Below are positions 23,223-34,317 of a stretch of 64,000 nt of DNA, piece after piece (positions within the stretch are counted from its first letter, which is position 1; each line of letters starts with the position of its first letter). The notes beneath the pieces were generated by a model, which saw only the letters and a list, made by a program, of their open reading frames with translations, made no database searches and was not told the origin of the DNA. This DNA comes from Cyrtodaria siliqua (lineage: Eukaryota; Mollusca; Bivalvia; Adapedonta; Hiatellidae). The translations under genes and the position numbers were made by a program. The stretch covers positions 16,001 through 80,000 of the forward strand of contig JAWPHD010010266.1 of assembly GCA_037043455.1 (NCBI GenBank). Direction: 5' to 3'.

Positions 23223-24214
23223 ACAGAAGCGTAACATTTTTGACTCAATTCTTCTTCACAAAGGTAAGACAGGAATGTGGTGCACATACCCATAATGGAA
23301 AATGAATTGAAATGTTGGATTAAAAGGTAAAACAAAACTAGAATCATTAATGTAGGACGATAGACATGATTTCCTTTGTAGTAGTTCCTTTCGCTCTTCG
23401 TGCTGTTCACATTAATCGTACTTACAGAGAATCCTACAATTATTAATAATGTGCTTTTTCTCACGAAAATGCAAGGTGTTTCGGTTTAAAGCCCAATCCT
23501 GCCAACAACAAGTACAATTTACAATTTACCAATTATTGTTTATTCTCACATCGACGTAGGCTTTTTGTTATTACACGTGACCATACCTTCTTATAGTTTA
23601 GTGCTCTCTTGATACCTATGTAAATTCGTCATCGAAGCGTCTACTTTTGCGTTACCAATTCTTAATTCATTTTAGGAATATTCATTTACGGGTATTTTAA
23701 GTACCCATGAATAAATATAGACTTTAATCGGCATATAATATGTACGCATTATTGTATGACATGTATACCTGTTTTAAGTGTTCTTATTTGAAAAGTATAC
23801 AATGTCCGTCGGTAACTCTTCTACCAAATAAAACATGACTTTGATGATTTAAGCTGAGTTGACCGAAATAAACCAATTATATTATTGTAAAGCATGGTGT
23901 GTGTACCAACTCTCTCCTATTGATAAGGACAGTAAAATCTGCCGTTTAACTTAAAGCTATAGTACCTATATATTAAGTGGCAATAACTCATGAATAGGTG
24001 AAGACGTTTCAGTTTGACAAACAAGCAAATAGTCAGTATATATGCCAGACATCTATGTGTAAAATATCTCATTTTTATCTCAACCTTTGTAAATGTAGCA
24101 GCTATAAATTTACTGCTTCCGAATATATTGCATTGTTGAAATTCCTTCGTGAATATCGTCCCTGATTTGCTATTCTTCTTGGATCGAATACCAGACTCAA
24201 TATTCTACAAACTT
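23223..24214. other. Intergenic, no gene recognised
   Basis: About 1 kb of AT-rich sequence. A 94-codon minus frame at 23180-23464 begins inside the minisatellite and resembles no family. Confidence 0.5.
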
Positions 24215-24365
24215 ATCACTTACTGGTCCATTGAAATCATCAAGCCCAAGTGGCATTAACGTATAATATCTCTTAAGCCAGTGTTAGGAGGCGTGAGAGA
24301 TGTTGCACCTTACCTCTCATGAACAGACTCAATACAACCGAGTATATATTGGAACCCCTTTCAGT
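24215..24365 (+). mobile_element. Dispersed hairpin element, copy 1 (diverged)
   Basis: Contains in order TACTGGTCCATTG, CAAGCCCAAGTGGC, CTTAAGCCAGTGTTAGGAGG, CGTGAGAGATGTTGC and CTCATGAACAGACTCAATAC. These match the better copies at 50930-51118 and, inverted, at 55368-55590 and 59495-59660. The 3' hairpin (AGACTC...GAGT) is partly degraded. Non-coding. Confidence 0.75.
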
Positions 24366-24593
24366 ATTTATTGACACGGTTTGATATAAGATTAAGACAC
24401 GGACTCACTGAGGTGGTTTAATATATAGATTAGGTCACGGGCCCGGATTCCTCCTCACTGAGGCGGTTTGATATACGATTAGGTCACGGGACCGGATTCC
24501 AGCACACTCGGGTGGTTCGATACAAGATTAAGACACGGGCACGAAGTCCTGCTCACTGAGGCGATTTTATACAAAATTAAGGAATAGGCCTAT

Positions 24594-24847
24594 GTCCGTA
24601 TTCATAAAGAAGCTTCTTATCAATATTTTAACTTAAGACAAAATGTATCATATTTTTAAATACATTTTCCTACCAGTTTAAGAATCTTCGTTATATATTT
24701 AATAATGCTATGGAGTAATAAACCACACAGCTAAACATGCATGTTAAAACATATGCTCTGTAGTGTCGTTAAGAGGTATATTTGTAACATCTTAAATTGT
24801 AACTGAAGTAATATATTCTACTTAAGTTGATTTATGAATACCGGCCC
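24594..24847. mobile_element. MITE-like insertion with GGTATTCATAAA ends
   Basis: Left end GTCCGTATTCATAAAGAAGC and right end TTGATTTATGAATACCGG form imperfect terminal inverted repeats of about 15 bases. The rest is AT-rich and non-coding. The array sequence on both sides is continuous without it. Confidence 0.6.
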
Positions 24848-24927
24848 TGGATTCCTGTTTACTGAGGCGATATGATATAAGATTAAGACACGGGCCCGGA
24901 TTCCAACACACTGAGGCGGTTTGATTT

Positions 24928-25092
24928 AAGAAATAAAATATTTCCAGCGGGTTTAGATCAATACCTGGTGGGCGGGACTTGAAGCTATTCGATACCAAGG
25001 GCTGCAGGCCCGCGGTTTCGATTTGTTTCAAGTCCCAAGCACCAACTTTTGATCTCGCACAATATAAACCCGCTGGAAATATTTTATTTCTT
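24928..25092. mobile_element. 165-bp near-palindromic hairpin element
   Basis: The outer 28 bases are perfect inverted repeats (24928-24955, AAGAAATAAAATATTTCCAG then CGGGTTTA, against 25065-25092). A second stem inside, GGGACTTGAA (about 24974) against TTCAAGTCCC (about 25027), flanks a GC-rich loop. In RNA it would fold into a long hairpin. Confidence 0.75.
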
Positions 25093-25617
25093 ATCTTACA
25101 TGGAGTTTTATGTGTCATGAAACACATTTTGTCGAGAGATTGCACAAAATACAAACAAATTCTCACAACTTATATTTTATGCCTATCTCTCAACATCAAA
25201 TGAGAAGAATATACAGCTTTATCCTATTTAAATGTGTTGCTGGAACGTAGCGTCGCTAAACAATAACGCATTTCATTGCGTGGTGTTTTGCATCAGACGT
25301 TTAAAATGACGTGTTTTCTGGCGTTTAAAATGACGTCTTAACGGTTGACGTACATGACGTCAGAGATTTAAATAGCTTTTTTTTTACAGACCACCCCAAT
25401 AACCAATCAACATGTAGATATAAGATTGAGGCATAAGCCTGGATTATAAGATTAAGACACGAGCCTGTATTTCTACTCACTGAGACGGTTCGATATGAGA
25501 TTAAGACACGAGACTGGATTTCGACTCACTGAGGCGATATATGATTAAGACGCGGCCCGGATTCCTACTCACTGGGGCGGCTTGATACAAAAGGGGATGA
25601 AAATCCCCTTAACGGTA

Positions 25618-26415
25618 TCAGCTTTTGTCCACATACTAAGAGTTTGCAAAAAAGTACCCATTTGGTTTCCGATTTCGGCCAAGTACATGAGAGTCAAGCT
25701 TACGGAACGGAAACCAGTAGCTACTTCCGCTGATAGGCATGGTAAATTCACTTCGGTCCTCTTCGGCGATGTCCCTTGTCTGGGTGTCATTCGCAACATT
25801 TCGCTATCACCGAAGAATGACGGAATTGGCCGACTATGTACGATCAATGCCATCGGAACTTTTCGTTAATTTCCGCAATCGATGAGGATAAATCAGTACT
25901 GACTAACTGTCTCGCAAGCGACCAATGATCGAACAATAATCGATAAATACGACTAAATAGAACAATTTCAACTGCCTTTACAGTTTAATAAGCACTATTG
26001 ACGCTACTATTCACAGTATTCAGGTCTTGCGTGAGTATCAGGAGTCAATACATTACAATATATACTATTTAATTATGACGTCACCCGTTTGATGACGTGG
26101 CCTAATGGTTACAGCTCCCGACTTCTATGCAGACCTCCAGTTCAAGTCCCTATGTTTTTTTTTGTGTTTTTTTTCTGTTCACTGCAATAATAAGTACTTA
26201 TAAACTATTTGATGGACTGATTAAATATGGACTTATTAAGTATTAATTTAAGGAGTATTCTGTGATTTAGATTACTATAAACCAATGACTAAAATTCTTA
26301 ATCGGGCTCCAGTTTCCAGCATTCCATAAATAATTTTGACAATACATGTAATTTATATATTATTAGAATTCTTTTTTTCGCCACCACTAAGAATTTATTA
26401 CGCAGTTTATAATAA
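25618..26415. mobile_element. Dispersed ~0.8-kb element, copy A
   Basis: A direct repeat of 27232-27957. Shared blocks include TTTGTCCACATACTA, TTTCCGATTTCGGCCAAGTA, GAGTCAAGCTTACGGAACGG, AGTAGCTACTTCCGCTGATA, CTTCGGCGATGTCCCTTGTC, ATCACCGAAGAATGACGGAA, GGTCTTGCGT, ATGACGTCACC and CTCCAGTTTCCAGCAT. In copy A both strands hold 94-95-codon open frames over 25569-25869. The minus one is interrupted in copy B by a one-base deletion, so coding is doubtful. The right half carries a tRNA-Arg-like segment. Confidence 0.75.
26095..26152 (+). other. tRNA-Arg-like segment (SINE-type head or relic)
   Basis: CGTGGCCTAATGGTTA (A-box region, D arm as in eukaryotic tRNA-Arg), a GACTTCT anticodon-loop-like stretch, and a B box AGTTCAAGTCC at 26139-26149. 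The acceptor stem does not close, so I do not call it a functional tRNA gene. Confidence 0.5.
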
Positions 26416-27231
26416 AAAAAAAAGAGCTGTCGGAGAACAGCGCAGCTCCACTATTCGAATTTTCAGACAATAATAAATTATATAGCCAGTTTAAACCATC
26501 AGAAAAAAGGCTAAAACAATGTGAGGGTGGGGTTGGCGTGGGGGGGGGGGGGGGGGGGGAGTCAAATTTGAGGCAAGGTGTGAAATTTTCTATTTTATCA
26601 GTTTTAATTAAAAAATGCTGTCATTTTAAAAACATGTGTGGTCGAAAGGCAACTCGGGGAGGGAGGGGATGAGAATCTAGGAATGTTTTTATTGTGACCT
26701 CATTTCATTTTTCTTTTTATTGATATTTTATCTGTTTATCTGAATTTAATCTAAATTGTTTTACATGTAAATGATTCCGTTCAAATTTAAATGTTAATAT
26801 CCAAATAATCCAAACGCAAAATCAATTATTCGGGTGTTGGTGATGATGGGTTGGGGGATGGTAGGGGGATGGGGTGGGGTTGTGGCGGGGGCATATTATT
26901 GATATAGGTGTAGATTTGATAAAACAAAACAACAGTATGTTGGGATATCTTTGAGAACCTGACCATTGCAACTACGTTCACGCACCCTCACAACATCTCG
27001 ATAGATTCTGAACTTATCTGAAATTGACAGTTTGTACGAATGGTCCGTACTTAACACACGCACGTGAATCCCGTAGTGTGTTAAAATACATGTTTAATGC
27101 TTTTTTCAATTGATTCGTATTGGCGAGTTACAGTTACCTAGAAAACAAAAGCATAGGAGCCAATTTATTAGTGAGTCTCGATATTTGTTTACAAGAAAAC
27201 ATTACCCTAAGAGTTTGAAATTTTAAGTTTA
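26416..27231. other. Spacer between copies A and B, with G-rich tracts
   Basis: No gene. There are long G runs: about 20 consecutive G near 26540-26560, GGGGAGGGAGGGG near 26656, and TGGGGGATGGTAGGGGGATG followed by GGGTGGGG near 26850-26890. All are candidate G-quadruplex sequences on the + strand. Confidence 0.6.
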
Positions 27232-27957
27232 CAACTTTTGTCCACATACTATGAGTTTTAAAAAAAATATCTCTTTAGTTTCCGATTTCGGCCAAGTATA
27301 TGCGAGTCAAGCTTACGGAACGGGAAACCAGTAGCTACTTCCGCTGATAGGCATGGTAATTTCACTTCGGACTCTTCGGCGATGTCCCTTGTCTGGGTGC
27401 CATTCTCAACATCTCGCTATCACCGAAGAATGACGGAATTGGCCGACTACGTACGATCAAAGACATAGGAACTCTTCGTTAATTTCCGCAATTGGAGCGG
27501 ATGAATCAGTACTGGCCAATTGTCTCGCCAGAAACTCTATTTACTCTACTACTCGGGTCTTGCGTAAGTATCAAGAGTCGTGGAAACAGAATAACGCATT
27601 GCATTATATACTAGTTAACGATGACGTCACCTAATTGTGACTGTGATGTACGTCACCTAATTGTGACTGTGATGTACTGGTAAGCACGCTCCCTGTCACG
27701 CCGGATATCCGAGTTCGAATCTTCAAATATTATTTTGTAACTGCAATAATTAATTAAAAACCTTTTTTTAAAGGAATAAAATATAAAAAAAATCGAATAT
27801 TAATTGAAGGAGTCTTCTAAAATGAATCTTGGTCGTTGGTTTAGATTAGTCATGATAAACCAAGATGGCTCCAGTTTCCAGCATTTCCATGAATACTTGT
27901 GACAATACATTATATATTTTTTGATCTAAATAAGAATTTAAAACGCAGTTTATATAG
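27232..27957. mobile_element. Dispersed ~0.8-kb element, copy B
   Basis: The second copy of the 25618-26415 element, with many substitutions and indels. A 27-base segment (GTCACCTAATTGTGACTGTG plus ATGTA) is tandemly duplicated near 27617-27671. A tRNA-like region follows, with A-box-like GATGTACTGGTAAGCACGC near 27671 and B box GAGTTCGAATC at 27711-27721, better preserved than in copy A. Confidence 0.72.
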
Positions 27958-28188
27958 TTAGAAAATTAGTTCAACCATATTTTTACGAGTATGTCACATT
28001 ATAATGTTGTGCTTTGGACCACGGGTTTGTGTCATGAACAGTTTAGCATGTATACATTATATATGTGTGCTTATCTTCTAGATGATTTTAATCTGCTAGT
28101 TACCTACTTCCCTCGATCAAGATGCAGAAATATGCTTTAAATATATGATTGCATGAAATATGGATTCTTTTCTGCAAACTTATTCTGA
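27958..28188. other. Short spacer before the LINE
   Basis: No repeat or gene recognised. The LINE reading frame has a stop at 28186-28188, and no endonuclease domain is visible here. Confidence 0.4.
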
Positions 28189-30249
28189 CTGATATATGAT
28201 TATTTTTCTGGACTTGGAAATGATATATTGAATATAAAAAATGATGATGCAGAGGCATTTGCTATGAATCATGATTTTGATAATTTGGATGGTGCAGATG
28301 AACAGCTAGATAGGCCGATAACTGTATCTGAAATATTAGAAGCTGTTAAAAACCTTAATCGTGGTAAATCTACTGGTAGTGATTTTTTAATGAATGAATA
28401 TTTTATAGAATCTATTGATATTTTATCGTCACATGTTTGTGACATATTTAATTCCATTTTGAACAGTGGTTTTTTTCCAGAAAAATGGACAGAGGGTGTC
28501 ATGATACCGTTACATAAAAAGGGAGATAAAAATGATGTAAACAACTATAGGGGTATTACATTAGTTAGCTGTTTATCTAAACTGTTTACTTCGATATTAT
28601 GTAAACGCATGGTTACCTTTTGTGATGAAAATAATACACTGTCCGATGCACAATTTGGATTTAGAAAAGGAAGATCTACTGTTGATGCATTATTTGTGTT
28701 GTTAACCGTTATTCAGAAATATGTAAACGAGAATAAAAGGTTGTATTGTGTATTTGTTGACCTTAAAAAAGCATATGACTGTATTTATAGAAATGCATTG
28801 TGGTTAAAAATATATAACCAGGGAATTCAAGGTAAAATGTGCAGAATAATAAGAGATATGTATTTAAAGATAAAGTCTTGTGTCAGGTCTTGTCAAACTT
28901 ATTCTGAATTCTTCGAATATGCTGTAGGTTTACGTCAAGGGGAGGTAATCTCTCCAATCTTATTTTCTCTATTTCTTGAAGACTTAGAGTTGTTTTTGCA
29001 ACAAGATATAAATTCTGGTTTAAAGATAGGTGATATTGTTTTAATGTTACTACTTTTTGCTGATGATATGGTTATCCTTGGAAATTCACCAGAAGAAATA
29101 CAGAGTAGCCTCGATTTGTTAAATTGTTATTGTAAAAAATGGAGTCTTGAAGTGAATACGCTTAAAACTAAAGTTATGGTTTTTAGGAAAAGAGGTAGAC
29201 TATTACCAAATGAGGAATTCACTTTTAATAACAGTAAATTATAAGTAGTTGATGATTTTAATTATTTGGGTACCGTGTTTAATTATACTGGTAATTTTTC
29301 ACTTAACCAAGAACAATTAGTTGGTAAAGCTTTGAAAGCCCTTAATGTTTTATTAGTAAATTGTCGTAAATATAAACTTAAACCTAAACTACTTTGTCAA
29401 CTTTTTGATGCATTTGTTGGCTCAGTCTTGGGTTATGCATCGGAAATATGGGGCTTTAGTAAGTCTAAAGAAATTGAAAGAATACACTTAAAATTTTGTA
29501 AGAAAATATTAAATGTTAAAGTAAGTACTTGTACAGCTGCTGTTTACGGTGAATTAGGACGTTATCCTTTGTATATTTCACGATATGTTAAAATTGTTAA
29601 GTATTGGTTTAAGTTGTTAAATACTGATAATATTATATTGAAACAGGTTTATAATATGGCCTATGACGAGTGTGTTAATGGCAAAAAGAACTGGTTATCT
29701 AATGTTAAAACGTTACTGTATGAATATGGTTTCAATTGGGTATGGGATAACCCTGATACAGTTGTTTGTAGGTCATTTGTATTAGTATTCAAACAAAGAA
29801 TAATCGATTGTTTTTTGCAAAAGTGGTATGCAGATAAACAAAATTCTGGTGTCTTAGATTTGTATAACAATGTGAAAAATCATTTTCATTATGAAATATA
29901 CTTAGATGTATTGCCATGCGATTTAAGAAGTTTAGTAAGTAGAATAAGGTTATCGTCACATTCTCTAAGAATTCAAGCAGGTCGGTATGGTATCAATAGG
30001 ATTGAAAGAAATGAACGTTTTTGTCAATATTGTAATACTCAAGATATTGAAGATGAGTTTCATTTCATTCTAAAATGCCCATGTTACTCCGATATAAGGA
30101 GGAAATACATAGCTCAATATTATTGTAATAGACCAAGTATGTTTAAATTCATCGAATTATTGCAAACTGAAAACAAAATGATTCTTTTAAAATTGGCTTT
30201 ATATCTCAAATGTGCGATGTCACATAGAATATCTATAACACATGTGTGA
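28189..30249 (+). pseudogene. Non-LTR retrotransposon ORF2: reverse transcriptase with one premature stop, 5'-truncated
   Basis: A single frame runs 687 codons and is interrupted only by TAA at 29242-29244. Translation continues in the same frame with the expected VVDDFNYLG block. RT landmarks in order: LHKKGDKNDVNNYRG (about 28510), QFGFRKGRST (about 28650), catalytic FVDLKKAYD (28753-28779), VGLRQGEVISP with the RQG motif (about 28933), catalytic LLFADDM (FADD at 29056-29067), and FNYLGTVF (about 29256). The C-terminal part holds a zinc-knuckle-like C-x2-C...H-x4-C (FCQYCN...HFILKC, about 30019-30080), as in many LINE ORF2s. The endonuclease domain and ORF1 are missing, which fits 5' truncation during target-primed integration. 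RT activity is expected to be lost because of the stop just after the palm. Clade (jockey/CR1-like or other) is not settled. Confidence 0.92.
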
Positions 30250-30406
30250 ACACTTTATAGATCATCCTCTTTAGAGCTGATATAAATCATATACTTTGTA
30301 TGTTACACGTGATTTAATTATGTATTTTGTAATTGTTGTATATATATTATGATGATGTACTTAACGTACAAGTCAATAAAAGTATGTTCTGTTCTGTTCT
30401 GTTCTG
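30250..30406 (+). mobile_element. 3' UTR and (TTCTG)4 tail of the LINE
   Basis: Follows the ORF2 stop. It contains AATAAA at 30375-30380 and ends in four tandem TTCTG units (30387-30406), a short simple-repeat tail in place of poly(A). Confidence 0.8.
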
Positions 30407-30419
30407 ATATAAATGTGTG

Positions 30420-30660
30420 TATTTGTGTATCATCTTTACAAGGGTTGTCTCGTGGATAACCCTGTTTATTTCTATTTTGAATGTTAATTAAAGTGCTCGT
30501 TTACATTTAACCGATGATCGATTATAGGCTTTCATAATCGATCATCATAATCGGATGCCTAACAAACCGATGATGGGTTCAAAACAATCGATTACTCGGT
30601 ACATCACTAGCGTTAACATTAAATATTTTAAAAACTTATTTTGTGGTGATGTTTGTGATG
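30420..30660 (+). repeat. Dispersed repeat with ACCGATGATCGATTATA motif, copy 1
   Basis: Shares CTGTTTATTTCTATTTTGAA, AACCGATGATCGATTATAG and CGGTACATCACTA with 44440-44600, in the same order and orientation. Non-coding. Related ATCGGTT motifs occur in the foldback at 43876-44352. Confidence 0.7.
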
Positions 30661-31703
30661 CTAGTAAAATATGATGCCGAAATAATTTTAGTTGGCATAT
30701 TTTAGAATTAGGAACATCAAAAGCTGCACTAATTCAACGTACTAAGGTACTTTAGGTTGCGTACAGCTAAATATAGCCTGGCTGAAGCCCCGCCTTTTGT
30801 TGTGTACGATTCAGTACAGAAGTGAAAGTTCACAGAGTTCACAGAGGTCAGCAGATATAACTTTGAAATATTCAATATGCATTTTCAGGAAGGATAAACT
30901 ATAGGTAAAATAATCCCCATCAGCTAGGATCATTAAATTAAATAAAGAAATATTTTTTAATGTTTTTGAAAATTTAACATCCATTGAAATTGCATGTCAA
31001 TATTCAGTGCGGATTCAATAGTGTTTGTAAACACAGCCATGTGCAGAGAGGTTGAGCTGAAAAAGTTGTCTTTTTCACACTTTCAAAGGCTTTGTGATGT
31101 AAATATCTATGAAATAAGGTAATTTAAAGAAAATCTGGTGTATAATTCTTGAGATATTAGCCGACAGGTGCAACAGGAGGTCTATGGGAAAGTATTTAGT
31201 TTACTGCAACCTTAACAAAATCCCAGCGTGTTTTTAGTCATTCTATCTAATGCATCATTGTACGACGTCAACCAATCAATCAATTGGTTAAATCTATCCG
31301 CATGTTCGTATTTCTACCCAACAAATTAATAAACACAAATTTCGTTTGAACTGCATGACGAGGACGCTCCCAGAGTGTACATATACATGTATTAGAAGGA
31401 AGTATTGGTATACATTGGTAATTCACAAATACGGTGACAGCTTGAAACAAAATGAGTAATTTATATCAAGTTTATATCGATAAAAAGGTTCGTGTATACT
31501 TAATTACGGGACTATTTAACAAATCAAGGAATACAGTTGTAAGAAATAATTGGGGAAGTGAAGGAACATGGAGGAGGAATATAAAGCAAAGTGTACTATT
31601 TAATCTATATATAGGGCCTTACTATATACGATACAAAATGGTCAATTGTATATATGACTCTCTCATCATCCCATATCATAGACATTATGGTTAGCAATAT
31701 AGA
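30661..31703. other. Intergenic, no gene recognised
   Basis: An 80-codon frame at 31452-31694 has a methionine start but no recognisable family. The rest is AT-rich. Confidence 0.4.
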
Positions 31704-31851
31704 GAATAGAAAATGGGTATTTTCATATCACACCCTTTATCAGGCCTGGGACACCATATCAGCCCGAGAGCTTTAGGTGCAGGGCGAATATGGGTCGAGG
31801 GTCGAGTGCTTGATATAGGGTGTGATATGAAAATCGCCATATTTTTCATTC
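31704..31851. mobile_element. 148-bp MITE-like hairpin
   Basis: Left end (31704-31742) and right end (31811-31851) are inverted repeats of about 39 bases with few mismatches, centred on TTTTCATATCACACCC and GGGTGTGATATGAAAA. The loop is about 68 bases. Non-coding. Confidence 0.75.
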
Positions 31852-33416
31852 TATTTATCATATACTTTGGAAGTTACTTTGTTGAACTGTCAATTTCAGC
31901 TAACCTACTACGCTGTTTTCCAGAGAAAAAACAACGATATTGTTAATAGATATAATCCCATTCTGATGTGTTCACGTCTGTCGCGTAAGTGTAGATCTAC
32001 ACGACATTTTTACTCCGAAATTTTATTTAAAATGAATGCCATTGAATTTGAAAGTGTCTATTTTAGAAAATGGATGTTCACAAGTGGTCATTTCATCCAC
32101 GGATGGTTCTATAGTATTGAGTTTATTATACAATAGTTATTCTCTCTTTAAGGTCCTTGTATTATGCATTATTTTTTTTTATTATTCTACTTTATTATGG
32201 ATTCAACGACTTTTTTTTACAGGTCACTTATTGTTTTATCCCAGCTATTTCACAATGATAGAGTTTTATAAATAAAAATACATCCGGCCAGTGGCAAAAA
32301 AGGCGGCTGTGGGGTTTAAACCAGGTTCTAGGGTTCCCCAAACCTCACTCTTACTCTATTCCCGTCATTCCAATAAACGTGACAATTTAAAAAAGATGGT
32401 ATAAAAAGGTAATAATCTCGAACAAACAAAGCAGTGTAAAAAAAAGTATGAGAGTGGACTTTTGGAAACGGCTGAACACGACATATACGAAATATTGCAG
32501 TCTCGGTTTGATTGAGACTGTTCATGAACGGTAGTGAAATATGCTAGCTTGTGGTCGTACACTAGATCGTTTGTTTTCTTTCTGATTACCACTGTTGTTG
32601 TTCTGTTCAGTTCTGAATACATCTTGAGCTGTTTTTTAATTTTAACACAGCCACTTAGGTTAGACACTTATAGAAATATAAGTAGATATACAAGTCTAAC
32701 AGGAAATACAATATTTAAGGACCACAGATACAAATATGACTATTAGGAAAGAAATCACAAAGTTTTAACATAAGAAGGGGCAAAATGCCGATGTGGGTTT
32801 AAAAAGAGTATGAATTAAGAAATTTGGAAATCGGCAAACACTATAATTACACAAATATTGCAGTGAACGGTTGTGAAAAATGTTTGCTACAGTTTGCGTT
32901 TTCTAGCCTCGGTTTTAGCAGAACCCAATATGTAAAATATCAACAGTACGAGAGGTTGAGTCCGAAGATGGTATGCATGAGGTACCTTCAATGAGGTATT
33001 TTCATACCAATCCAAGTCCAGCGGTGTATGGTCACAGTTTCTAACAAAACACTTTGTCCTAAACGAGAAAACAATGACCGAAATAAATAAAATGGAATTT
33101 AGTTGGGAGAGTTGGGAGCAGAGGTATTACGGATTACGATAGACGTCTTCAAGGGGTCCAAAATCTGATCGGAAATCTGTCCGGTCATCGCACAATCATC
33201 AGTTGTATTGTAAAGCATACCGCCTGGTAAGCTATGCGCAAGTAATGCACGTTAACTTGTTTTACGGTACTTGTTTCGAAATGCAGATACAATAAATTAA
33301 AATGCACGATAACATTAATGCTATTTTATATTATGTATTAGCATTTTTGTTTCAAGTTGAATTTAAACGAAAACACGTTTATTATACGTTAACCTGACTC
33401 TATACATGCATGAAAT
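31852..33416. other. Intergenic with a hairpin-element fragment
   Basis: No gene recognised. 32497-32530 (CAGTCTCGGTTTGATTGAGA, CTGTTCATGAACGG) is a minus-strand fragment of the dispersed hairpin element. Two diverged related segments, about 32455-32545 and 32820-32900 (TTTGGAAA, CGGC, AACAC, TGAACGGT, GTGAAA), suggest an old local duplication. Confidence 0.5.
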
Positions 33417-33738
33417 CAATCCTAGTTATGTGTTGCCGGGGATCAATCCTAGTTATGTGTTGCCGGGGATCAATCCTAGTTATGTGTTGCCGGGTATCAA
33501 TCCTAGTTATGTGTTGCCGGGGATTGCCGGGGATCAATCCTAGTTATGTGTTGCCGGGGATTGCCGGGGATCAATCCTAGTTATGTGTTGCCGGGGATTA
33601 ATCCTAGTTATGTTTTGCCGGGGATCAATCCTAGTTATGTGTTGCCGGGGATTGCCTGGGATTGCCGGGGATCAATCCTAGTTATGTGTTGCCGGGGATC
33701 AATCCTAGTTATGTGTTGTCGGGGATCAATCATAGTTA
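33417..33738 (+). repeat. 27-bp minisatellite, ~12 units
   Basis: The unit is GATCAATCCTAGTTATGTGT, TGCCGGG, with occasional insertions of GATTGCCGGG (near 33521, 33557 and 33650). 27 is divisible by 3, which gives a 72-codon frame that I regard as incidental. Confidence 0.93.
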
Positions 33739-34317
33739 GAAGTCGTAACAATTATAGTAATTGAAGTTGATATGTGTATAATATATGTTTTACTTAAACG
33801 GTGCTTCAATGGCACCAATCAGCATAACTGTACATAATTATACATACTCTAACACAAATTCATGAGTTGGTGTTTTAAGATTTAAAATAAATAAATAAAT
33901 AAAACAACGAAGATATTGTCCCTTCAAATACTCATTGTGCTTCAACATTTTGTAATCTGTTGGAAAAAGAATAAGATACATAGCTTTTCATTAACCACGA
34001 AAATGAACACAAATAAAAGCAATCCATTTTTCGAAAGCTGAATCTACAATTGAATGTATTAGCATGGTATATACTATTATAGCAAATGTTTCAAAAATGA
34101 GCTCTTGTCTTGTTATGTTTCATCAAAGAATGCCTTTATCAAAAAGGTAATTGGCATACACTTCTAACCCCGAACGAGGACTAGTACATCAACATATAAT
34201 TACCTTCATATTGAATGTCAATACATACATTGGAAGCAACAAATACAAACAAGAGAGAAAAGTATCAGACCCGGATGTTATTGAGTCTTTCATAAGAGTT
34301 TCATGAGACGTAATATA
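33739..34317. other. Intergenic, no gene recognised
   Basis: AT-rich, with a short (AAAT)n run near 33886-33903. Nothing else stands out. Confidence 0.45.

Larger units (their letters stand above)
24366..25580 (+). repeat. Degenerate ~50-bp tandem repeat split by two insertions
   Basis: The unit is approximately CACTGAGGCGGTTTGATATA, AGATTAAGACACGGGCCCGG, ATTCCTACT. Blocks lie at 24366-24593, 24848-24927 and about 25410-25580. They are separated by a MITE-like insertion (24594-24847) and by a segment starting with a 165-bp hairpin (24928-25092). Between 25290 and 25365 are two copies of CGTTTAAAATGACGT and one perfect TGACGTCA (25355-25362). Confidence 0.75.
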
